The notes under the pieces: model-generated | The model's database searches: none | What the model saw: only the letters and a program-made list of their open reading frames with translations | What the model was told of the DNA's origin: nothing | In this document: positions 50,818 through 58,106 of the stretch, in pieces | How the letters are laid out: each line of letters opens with the position of its first letter | Position numbering within the stretch: the first letter of the stretch is position 1 | Program-made: the position numbers and the translations under genes | From: Phycisphaerae bacterium | GTDB lineage: Bacteria; Planctomycetota; Phycisphaerae; UBA1845 | DNA length: 64,000 nucleotides | Direction: 5' to 3' | NCBI GenBank assembly: GCA_029260055.1 | Contig: JAJDDX010000046.1 | Location: 24,675 to 88,674 of the forward strand

Positions 50818-51291
50818 ATGGCTAATCCATGGCCTACGGCACAAGCCGAGGTAATCAGCGAGTCACCGCTCGCCATCAAGAATCCCAAGACCTGGTCGCA
50901 CTACCACACGTACGGCGGCTGGGGCAAGTTCTTCCAGGGCTTGCAGCAGAAGAAGCTCCTCGCGACGCGCTGCACGAACGCCGCCTGCGGGGAGAAGAGC
51001 CTATGGCTTCCGCCGCGATGCGAGTGTGTCGACTGCTGGCACCCGACCGAGTGGATCGAGGCGCCGCAGAGCGGTGAGATCGTCACCTGGAGCCTCGTGA
51101 AGTACCCTGGCGAGCTCTTTCGTCTGCCGGCTGACACGACGCTGATCAGCGTCGAGCTGGAAGGCGTCTGCACCAAGCTGATGAGCTGGCTCAAGGACGG
51201 CAAGGCGGAGATCGGCATGAAGGTCAAGGCGGTGTTCAACACGGACGCCCCGACGAACACGATCCTCGACCTAGCCTGGGTGCCGGCGTAA
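50818..51291 (+). CDS. DUF35 zinc-ribbon/OB-fold protein, partner of the thiolase-like protein
   Basis: A 157-residue protein from ATG 50818 with AAGAGGTAG upstream. The N-terminal rubredoxin-like ribbon has CTNAAC and, after WLPPR, CECVDC (about residues 50-76). The OB fold follows (GEIVTWSLVKYPGELF, VSVELEG-type strands). DUF35 proteins hold acyl-CoA for their thiolase partner in archaeal thiolase/HMG-CoA synthase complexes and in benzylsuccinate-type pathways. The 128-base gap after the thiolase-like gene still allows one transcript. Confidence 0.88.
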   Translation: MANPWPTAQAEVISESPLAIKNPKTWSHYHTYGGWGKFFQGLQQKKLLATRCTNAACGEKSLWLPPRCECVDCWHPTEWIEAPQSGEIVTWSLVKYPGELFRLPADTTLISVELEGVCTKLMSWLKDGKAEIGMKVKAVFNTDAPTNTILDLAWVPA

Positions 51292-51763
51292 GCATGCACT
51301 GACGGGAAAGCGTAGCGTCGCCCTTCATGGGCGGCGCCGGCGCAAGCGAACGACAGTCAAGGGCGGGCTCCGACGCGCGGAGTCCGCCCCTGTTCGTTCG
51401 GTCCGGGTGGCATGGGCAAGCAGCAGCTTGCGCGTGTGGCTCGGCGATGCCGCATCCACTCAGGGCGGGTGGCCCACCTCCTCCGGAGGTGGGGAAGGCG
51501 ATGATCACCACCGCTGGCGTCGCCAAATGGTGGAGCTGTTGAACGGTCGTTATCGTCTCCCCCATGTCCAAAGGACATGGGCCACCCGCCAATCGTGACC
51601 ACAGCCGCCAACCGACCGCCAATCAGCGAACGCCCGACGGGCTGGAATTGTCGGACGCTCTCAAGCAGCAGCTTGTCCGTGCGACTCCGCAGGGAAGGTC
51701 GCCCGCAAAAGGTGGCATGGGCAAGCAGCAGCTTACCCGTGTGGCACGGCAATGCCCGTTCCG
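51292..51763. repeat. Repeat-filled convergent intergenic region (REP and MITE-like elements)
   Basis: Between the convergent ends of the DUF35 gene and mqnE lie at least four elements: REP at 51405-51443 (GGCAAGCAGCAGCTTGCGC core), the composite element at 51464-51590, a partial REP at 51662-51685, and a REP at 51711-51750 (GGCAAGCAGCAGCTTACCC core). No gene is visible. Dense repeats at the 3' ends of two facing genes fit insertion into a neutral site or use as terminators. Confidence 0.8.
51464..51590. repeat. Composite double-palindrome element (MITE-like), copy 2
   Basis: The ends are inverted repeats: GGCGGGTGGCCCACCTCC at the left; the right end on the other strand reads GGCGGGTGGCCCATGTCC (16 of 18 match). 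Inner parts (GGAGGTGGGG, GGCGATGATCACC, ATCGTCTCCCCCA) match copy 1 at 48771; the 45-base middle differs. The length is 127 bases. Confidence 0.88.
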
Positions 51764-53008
51764 TCAGGGCACGACCGGCAGGCTCACGTCGTCCGCAGGG
51801 TCGGTAGGCGCCCCATGCGTCGGATCGAATGCAACCGACCATGGCTCGCGCTCGACGCGCCACGTCTTCTCATCACGAACAACGCGGCGATAGAGTGTAT
51901 CCCGCTCGATCGGCTCGCACCCCGCCTCGACGATCATGCGCTTCAGCTTGTCGACCGTAAGCTCCTGATGCGTGCCACCGTCACCCTCCCGCTTGGTGAT
52001 GTCGTAGTAGACGACCGTGCCGTCGATATCATCGACGCCCCAATCGAGCGACACCTGGGCCAGCTTCGGCGTCTGCATGATCCAAAAAGCCTTGATGTGC
52101 GGGATGTTGTGACACATCAGCCGCGATAGCGCCAGCGTCCGCAGGTCGTCCAGCCCGGTCGGCCCGGGCAGATCGGACAGCGCACTGCCGTCCGGAATAA
52201 ACGACAGCGGTATGACGCAGTTGAAGTGCGCCCTACGCGACCGCAGGCTTTCCTCCTGATGCTCGCGGAGCTTGATCAGGTGTCCGATGCGCTCAGCCGG
52301 GGTCTCGACATGCCCGTAGAGCATCGTCGCGTTCGTGAAGATGCCCAGTTCGTGGGCTACACGGTGTACCTCGAACCACTCCGCCTCGCCGACTTTGTTC
52401 TTGAAGGTCTCGTCGTGGACCCGGTCGTCGAAGATCTCCGCTCCGCCGCCGGGCATCGAGCCTAGCCCCGCCTCGCGCAGCCGCGTAAGCACCTCGGCAA
52501 TCGACAGTCGCGGCGAAGCGATCCGCGTCAAGTGAATGATCTCGATGGCCGTAAACGCCTTGATGTGCATGTGCGGACAGGCGTCGCGAATCGCACTGCA
52601 CATATCGGTGTAATAGGAAAACGGCAGCTTCGGGTGCAGCCCACCGACGATGTGTACTTCCGTGGCGCCTTGGCTGTAGGCGCTCTTCGCGCGAGCGACG
52701 ATCTCGTCGATCGACAGTTCATATCCATCAGCCGGCGCGCCGCTCTTGGCGTACGGCCGATAGAACGAGCAGAACTTGCACCTAAGCACGCAGAAGTTCG
52801 TGTAGTTGACGTGCAGGTTGATGTTGTAGTACGCGCGTCGACCGTGCAGACGCTCACGCACGATTGCCGCCAGTTCGCCGAGCGTATGGATGTCGCGCGA
52901 CTGACAGAGGCGCAGGCCATCCTCCAGGGACAACGGCTCACCCGCCTCGACGCGCGGTCGCAAGTCGGCAATGGTGTCGGTCGGCGTAGAACTCGGTGTA
53001 GAATTCAT
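51764..53008 (-). CDS. mqnE: Aminofutalosine synthase MqnE (radical SAM)
   Basis: A 414-residue radical SAM enzyme of the futalosine menaquinone pathway. The 4Fe-4S/SAM motif is CVLRCKFC, within HVNYTNFCVLRC (the start of the radical SAM barrel). GLGSMPGGGAEI is diagnostic for the MqnE/MqnC group, with VHIVGGLHPKLPF upstream and a C-terminal half containing WGVDDIDGTVVYYDI. MqnE joins 3-[(1-carboxyvinyl)oxy]benzoate to SAM to give aminofutalosine. The start lies 12 bases from a repeat at 53021. No other mqn genes lie in the window. Confidence 0.92.
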   Translation of the reverse strand: MNSTPSSTPTDTIADLRPRVEAGEPLSLEDGLRLCQSRDIHTLGELAAIVRERLHGRRAYYNINLHVNYTNFCVLRCKFCSFYRPYAKSGAPADGYELSIDEIVARAKSAYSQGATEVHIVGGLHPKLPFSYYTDMCSAIRDACPHMHIKAFTAIEIIHLTRIASPRLSIAEVLTRLREAGLGSMPGGGAEIFDDRVHDETFKNKVGEAEWFEVHRVAHELGIFTNATMLYGHVETPAERIGHLIKLREHQEESLRSRRAHFNCVIPLSFIPDGSALSDLPGPTGLDDLRTLALSRLMCHNIPHIKAFWIMQTPKLAQVSLDWGVDDIDGTVVYYDITKREGDGGTHQELTVDKLKRMIVEAGCEPIERDTLYRRVVRDEKTWRVEREPWSVAFDPTHGAPTDPADDVSLPVVP

Positions 53009-53389
53009 GGTACAAGCATCCGCGGCAGGTCTCGTTCCTCGACGCTGCCCTACAGACTCCGTACGTCAGGGCGGGATTATAGCGGCGATCCACCGATCGG
53101 CACCGCGCGAGCTTTCAAAAGTTGTGGCAGGATCACGAGCCCTGCGCCTCGTCGCCTATTGGCTGCCCATCCGAACCGCGCCCGTAAGGAAGCGGCTCTA
53201 ACCAAACATGGCGCGGCTAAATCCCGGTAGGGCACGGTCGAGGAACGAAACCTGCCGTGACGACCCGGCCCGTGGATACCGGTAGAGCGGCTGTCTTTGA
53301 GCTGCCTGTGTGTTGCGAAGACGGAACGAAGGTAGAATCCGGCCTGATGCGTGGAATGCTCTGGCGCTGATAAGAACGAGGCTCGGACT
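53009..53389. repeat. Inverted pair of GCAGGTCTCGTTCCTCGAC repeats between mqnE and the next gene
   Basis: Copy 1 (53021-53053, CGCGGCAGGTCTCGTTCC and onward, ending CCCTAC) and an inverted copy (53227-53259, GTAGGGCACGGTCGAGGAAC and onward) face each other across 173 bases. A third, direct copy lies at 54163-54195, just before the M3 peptidase gene's 3' end. The first copy would be in the mqnE 5' leader. Confidence 0.8.
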
Positions 53390-54103
53390 GTGACTGCTGA
53401 TCTGCCGGATATTCCGGTTTGCCTTGGCTGTGGCTACAGCCTGCGCGGAGTTCCTGAGCTACGATGCCCCGAATGCGGCCGAACGTTCGACCCCGGCGAT
53501 CCCGTCACATACCGGACAAATGACTCGCCGCTCTGGTTGTGGCGCGCCAGAGCGCCATCCGCTTGGGTCGTCGCGATCGTCATGGTCATGGCCGGGTTGG
53601 CTCTCGGGTATGTCAGCAATCCATCCATGGCGGGTGAGTGCGCGATGGTCTACGGTCTGCTACCGGCGTTTTGCCTGTGCGTTGACTACGTTGGGCGCGC
53701 GGTATGCTGCCGGCGCCTTCGGGGCCGGCTACCACCGTACGAAACAAATGCGTCGAGACGACGCCGGTGGCGATGGGGTGTTCTGCCGTTGGCCGCGATG
53801 CTTGTCGTTACGGGAATGGTGACGAACTGGCCGATGCAGATCCGGTTCCACTTCAGCCTGCCCGCGTTCGAACAGGTTGCTCAGGGCATTCGGAGCGGAG
53901 CGACCGTCAACACCGGTCCGCAGTGGATCGGACTCTACTATGTCGAGCGGATCGTGCCGGGGCGCGATGAGGCCATCGGTTTTGCCACGGGAACGGATGT
54001 CTACGACACGGTGTTCTACTATGAACTGCCGCCCAGCTATCTCATCGGTCCGGATCGACCCCTAACACGGGACTGGTGCGCTGCCGACAGGCGGCCAAGA
54101 TGA
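53390..54103 (+). CDS. Zinc-ribbon membrane protein (CGYSLRG type)
   Basis: A 237-residue protein if it starts at GTG 53390. It has an N-terminal zinc ribbon (CLGCGYSLRGV, then RCPECGRTFDP), another planctomycete-style ribbon distinct from the CGYDLTGN type. Helices follow (AWVVAIVMVMAGLALGYV, CAMVYGLLPAFCLCVDYV and GVLPLAAMLVVTGMVTNW), then a C-terminal extracytoplasmic part. I have no function for it. It stands alone between two repeat copies. Confidence 0.65.
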   Translation: MTADLPDIPVCLGCGYSLRGVPELRCPECGRTFDPGDPVTYRTNDSPLWLWRARAPSAWVVAIVMVMAGLALGYVSNPSMAGECAMVYGLLPAFCLCVDYVGRAVCCRRLRGRLPPYETNASRRRRWRWGVLPLAAMLVVTGMVTNWPMQIRFHFSLPAFEQVAQGIRSGATVNTGPQWIGLYYVERIVPGRDEAIGFATGTDVYDTVFYYELPPSYLIGPDRPLTRDWCAADRRPR

Positions 54104-54162
54104 AGCGCCTGTCCAGTGCGGGCAAAAGAACACGAAGCGATTTCGACACGCGCATCCACATG

Positions 54163-54195
54163 CGCGGCAGGTCTCGTTCCTCGACGTTGACCTAC
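54163..54195. repeat. GCAGGTCTCGTTCCTCGAC repeat, copy 3
   Basis: CGCGGCAGGTCTCGTTCCTC and onward, the same orientation as copy 1 at 53021 with two differences. It lies between the convergent zinc-ribbon gene and the M3 peptidase gene. Confidence 0.85.
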
Positions 54196-54200
54196 ATGGC

Positions 54201-55907
54201 TTAGTCCGGCAGCTTCTCCAACTCCCGCTGAATCAGTTCCATCACCGGTGCGATCGTGTCGTAGGAGAAGTCGAACCTCGCCCCGGCGGCCTCGAACAAC
54301 TCCGGCAGGGGCCGGCTCCCGCCCAGTGATAGCGCGGAACGATAGGACCGAATCGCCCCGCCGCGGTCGGCCTTGGCGTTCCGCCAGATCTGAAGCGCGC
54401 CGAGCTTCGCGATGCCGTATTCGATGTAGTAGAACGGCACCTCAAACAGGTGCAGTTGCCGGTGCCACGCACAGGCAAGGGTCTCCTCGTAGCCGGTGAA
54501 GTCGGCGATCCCACCGAACCGATCGTGCAACGCCAGCCACTGCTCGCGGCGCTGCTGCCGCGTGTGATCCGGATGCGTATAGAGAAAATGCTGAAACGCG
54601 TCGATCGTCGCGATCCACGGGAACAGGGCGATGATGGTCTCCAACTGGCTCCGTTTGGCTCGGCCGAGGTCTTCGCCCTGGTAGAATTCGCCGAGATGTT
54701 CGAGCGAGAGCAGCTCCATGCCGAACGATGCCACCTCCGCGAACTCGATGGGGCTGCTGCGGTAAGTGATCAAAGGGTCGTGCCGAGCGGCGAAACAATG
54801 GAAGGCGTGCCCGCCCTCGTGAATCAAGGTGCGCACATCCCGCTGGGTACCGACGGCGTTCATGAAGATGAAGGGATGGCGGGCCTCATCGTACGTCGCC
54901 TGATAGCCACCCGGCGCCTTGCCTTTGCGGCTGTCGAGGTCGAGGTGGCCATCCGCTCGCATTTCGTCGAATTGGGCACCGAGCTCGGGATCGACGCTAT
55001 GGAAGACGGTGGCTGCCCCATCGCACAAACGCTCGACGGTATCGAATGGCTTGAGCGGCGGGCGACCCTTCACGTCGACCGCCATGTCCCACGGTCGAAG
55101 AGGATCGACCTCGAGCAAGCCGGCCCGGCGGCGCTGTAGGTCGCGGACGAGCGGCACGACCGCCCGCTCGATGGCATCGTGAAACGCCAGGCAATCCTCG
55201 GGCGTATAGTCGAACCGTTCCTTGGCCTTGAAACAATACTCGCGGAAGTCGGCGCAGTCGGCGTTCAGCGCCATCCGATGGCGCAGTTTGACCATGTCGT
55301 CGAAGATGCCTTCGAGCGTCTCGGCATCCTGAAGGCGGCGCTTCGTCTCCGTTTCCCACGCGCTTTGTCGGAGTGATCGATCCGTTCGTTCGGCGTAGAG
55401 CGCCATCTGCTGAAGCGTTTGCTCCTTGCCCTCGAACTCGACCATCTGGGCGCCGCTGATCTCCTGGTACTTCTGCTCGAACTTAGCCTCTTCGGTCTGA
55501 AGAGGCACGTTTTTGTCACGGTAGATGTCGACCTGAGCGCGGACGCTCCGATCGAGCACGTGGTATCGCTCCCGATCCAACTCGCGGCCGGCCGGGCTTT
55601 GGGTGTACTTGATATTCAACTCGTGGCAGCGCGGCTTGCACTTCGGCTCGATGTTGTCGAGAAAGTCGAAGAACGCGGCCTTGCACGCCTCATCATCGGT
55701 GTGGCAGGTCATCTTGATGCGTCGATCCGTGCCGACCTCATCGATGAACGCGATCAACTCGCTGTAATCCTCGAGCCAGCGTGTCAGCGTCTCGGCGGTG
55801 CTGATGTCGGCATCGCGCAGCCGATCGAAATAAGGCTCGACCGTCTCCCACGAATCGAGCACGGCATCGGCGGCGACAAATCGGCGCGGAAACTTTTCAC
55901 TCGGCAT
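54201..55907 (-). CDS. M3-family oligoendopeptidase
   Basis: A 568-residue peptidase. The zinc motif HEGGHAFH with the downstream glutamate region (SIEFAEVASFGMELLSLEH) and the C-terminal FYYIEYGIAKLGALQIW are typical of M3 oligoendopeptidases of the PepF type. The first 200 residues are helical (the clam-shell arm). No signal peptide is seen, so it is probably cytoplasmic and trims short peptides. The stop is within 10 bases of a repeat. Confidence 0.93.
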   Translation of the reverse strand: MPSEKFPRRFVAADAVLDSWETVEPYFDRLRDADISTAETLTRWLEDYSELIAFIDEVGTDRRIKMTCHTDDEACKAAFFDFLDNIEPKCKPRCHELNIKYTQSPAGRELDRERYHVLDRSVRAQVDIYRDKNVPLQTEEAKFEQKYQEISGAQMVEFEGKEQTLQQMALYAERTDRSLRQSAWETETKRRLQDAETLEGIFDDMVKLRHRMALNADCADFREYCFKAKERFDYTPEDCLAFHDAIERAVVPLVRDLQRRRAGLLEVDPLRPWDMAVDVKGRPPLKPFDTVERLCDGAATVFHSVDPELGAQFDEMRADGHLDLDSRKGKAPGGYQATYDEARHPFIFMNAVGTQRDVRTLIHEGGHAFHCFAARHDPLITYRSSPIEFAEVASFGMELLSLEHLGEFYQGEDLGRAKRSQLETIIALFPWIATIDAFQHFLYTHPDHTRQQRREQWLALHDRFGGIADFTGYEETLACAWHRQLHLFEVPFYYIEYGIAKLGALQIWRNAKADRGGAIRSYRSALSLGGSRPLPELFEAAGARFDFSYDTIAPVMELIQRELEKLPD

Positions 55908-55945
55908 GGCTATCCGGGGTCCTTTGTGATTGTCACCGGCAGGTC

Positions 55946-55980
55946 GGGTGGCATGGGCAAACTTGTTTGCCCGTGCGATC
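55946..55980. repeat. REP element between ccsA and the M3 peptidase gene
   Basis: GGGTGGCAT, then GGGCAAAC-TT-GTTTGCCC (55955-55972), a perfect 8-base stem, then GTGCGATC. It resembles the RAYT-associated REPs in its outer parts but has a different loop. Confidence 0.75.
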
Positions 55981-56038
55981 GGTCGAGCACGGGGAAGCTC
56001 CGCTCGTGCCTCGATCCGCGTGTCCGCGCCGCCCTCCC

Positions 56039-58018
56039 TCAGGCGTAGCTGTGAAGACCGGTGATGACGAAATTCACGGCTATCCAGTTAAACAACATGA
56101 CCTGGAAGCCGACCACCGCAAGGATAGCCGTGTGGAACGCCTTGTCACGCACCTTGAGCCGCACGTGCAGCAGAATCAGGAAGATGATGAACGTGTTGAG
56201 GGCGAAGACCTCCTTCGGGTCCCAGCCCCACGGGCGGCCCCACGAGTGATCCGCCCAGATCGCACCCATGACCGTCCCCGCCCAGAGCATGATGAACGCC
56301 ACCTCGACCAGGACCATCGTCGCTCCGTCGAAGACCTGACCCGTCGTGGGACGCTCCGGCTGTAGGAACCGCGAACTCGTCGGCGCACTCGACATCAAGG
56401 CGGATGCCCCGCCCGACGCGGAGCGTTCGGGACGCACACCCGCCCGCGTCCGAGCGGCCGCCGCGAAGCCCTCCAAGGAGACGAAAATCAGCGAAGCCCA
56501 CAGAGCGGATACGTTCGCGTAGAGGGCATAGCCCTGCAGCCCATACTTCTCTCTTGCGATGAAGTGCATGAGTATGGCGTAGGCCGTGTAGTTGAGCGCG
56601 ACGATGGCGATCGGGAGAATGAGCAGCCGCCATTTCGGAATCGAACCGTTGTCCCAAGACAGGCACCATCGCTGGCGAAGTAGCAGCAGCGCCGGCACGC
56701 AGGCCAGCCCGATCACCGCGTAGCTCCAGATGATCACGTTGGTGTGGATGTAGAGCCATATATCGTTCAGCGCCGCCATCTTGTTGCTGATGGACGAGTC
56801 CAGATAGACCGGGAGGTAATAGGCCGCCATCAGGGCGATCATCGACATGACGGCTGAGCCTAAGGCGAAGACGTTGCGGAACGGCGTCTTGCGGGCAAAC
56901 CACTCGATCAGGAGCGCTCCGACGCCGCCGAACCAGGCGGCTGTCGTGACCGCCTCGAACATGTTCGCATTGGGCCAACGTCCCGAGATGTACCAGCGAA
57001 TCCCCACGCTGGCGCTCTGAAGCAGGAAGGCAAAGACGAACAAACCGATGCCGAGCCGGCGGGCACCTTTCCATTTGTAGATGACCGCCATCAGCAACGG
57101 TAGAGCGCTGGCGAGATAGACGAGCCACACCCATGTCATGCCCTTGTAGCGGAAGTACCAGCTCTCCATCGACAGGCGGCTCTGCGACGGGTAGAGCTCG
57201 GCGGCGGAGGAGCGTACGAGCTGTGCGACCGTCGTGGCGTGCGTATTGACGGTGGCTGCGTCCTGACTTCGCCACGCGTTGCGAAGACCGGACCAGGCCT
57301 TCGCGAGGTTGCCCTGCAGTTCGGTGCTGACACCCGGTATGGAACCGCCGCTCATTCCGGCGTGCGCCGCGTCTTGCGGCGCGCCGCCCATGCTCTCGAT
57401 GTGCATGACGGATACCCATTGCGTCTCGGGCGTCGCATCATCCGGCGCCACCAGCTTCAGGTTCTCGCCGAGAAACTGAGGCTGCGAAACGAACAGTGCG
57501 CTGTTGATCATGTCGACGGGTTTGCTGGTTCTAATCAGGTCGCGCCCGAGCACGTTCAAGAGCGCCTTGACCTCCGGCTCGTTGAGCAAGGACGGAGCGA
57601 TCAGGCGGCTCTTCCTGATGGCGGCTAGGCGGCCTGCGTCCAGCCGAGGGTCTTCCTCCAGCACGTTGAGTATCCGGCCCAGCACGAGCTTGTTCTTGAC
57701 AAAGATGATGTCCGTGTCGGTGTAGGCTTCAGGCCTGAATAGCAAGTCCAGATAGGAATAGCCGTGGGATTGTCCGTTGACGACGCGCGGGCCGGCGATG
57801 TAACCCATGTACGTCTTGGCATGGCTCTCGAACGAGCGCAGACGTCCGTCCGCCTGCACAGCCGTCGCGTACAGCGGAGTCAAATCCACCTCGCTCATGA
57901 ACGCCGACGACGGGCTTTCCGTGCTCGGCGGGCGCATCACCATGCCGTACCCCACGCCGCCCGCAATTGCGAGCAACACCATCACGTCGATGAGACGAAT
58001 CCGAATCTTGCCGTTCAT
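56039..58018 (-). CDS. ccsA: Cytochrome c biogenesis protein CcsA/ResC (extended N-terminus)
   Basis: A 659-residue membrane protein. After one N-terminal helix (VMVLLAIAGGVGYGMVM) comes a long periplasmic domain (about residues 30-290). The C-terminal CcsA core has the tryptophan-rich heme-handling WWD-type motif (ADHSWGRPWGWDPKEVFAL) and conserved histidines (IHTNVIIWSYAVIG; FIAREKYG after LMHF). CcsA and ResB make the System II heme lyase, attaching heme to apocytochrome c outside the cytoplasm. ResB is encoded 88 bases upstream. The large N-terminal domain is longer than in typical ResC (about 390 residues). Confidence 0.88.
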   Translation of the reverse strand: MNGKIRIRLIDVMVLLAIAGGVGYGMVMRPPSTESPSSAFMSEVDLTPLYATAVQADGRLRSFESHAKTYMGYIAGPRVVNGQSHGYSYLDLLFRPEAYTDTDIIFVKNKLVLGRILNVLEEDPRLDAGRLAAIRKSRLIAPSLLNEPEVKALLNVLGRDLIRTSKPVDMINSALFVSQPQFLGENLKLVAPDDATPETQWVSVMHIESMGGAPQDAAHAGMSGGSIPGVSTELQGNLAKAWSGLRNAWRSQDAATVNTHATTVAQLVRSSAAELYPSQSRLSMESWYFRYKGMTWVWLVYLASALPLLMAVIYKWKGARRLGIGLFVFAFLLQSASVGIRWYISGRWPNANMFEAVTTAAWFGGVGALLIEWFARKTPFRNVFALGSAVMSMIALMAAYYLPVYLDSSISNKMAALNDIWLYIHTNVIIWSYAVIGLACVPALLLLRQRWCLSWDNGSIPKWRLLILPIAIVALNYTAYAILMHFIAREKYGLQGYALYANVSALWASLIFVSLEGFAAAARTRAGVRPERSASGGASALMSSAPTSSRFLQPERPTTGQVFDGATMVLVEVAFIMLWAGTVMGAIWADHSWGRPWGWDPKEVFALNTFIIFLILLHVRLKVRDKAFHTAILAVVGFQVMLFNWIAVNFVITGLHSYA

Positions 58019-58106
58019 GTGGTCAATTCCCAGGCGGTCTTGGTCACCGCTGTTGCGGACGGCGTTTCGGTTCCAAACGAACAGTCCATCGTTGTATCGC
58101 GATCAC

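Noticed and set aside
51236-51622. Minus-strand ORF containing ITTVQQ...FPTSGGGG
   Set aside because: It is a read-through of the composite repeat; a related peptide arises at 48603-48917 from the other copy, so it is repeat sequence, not protein.
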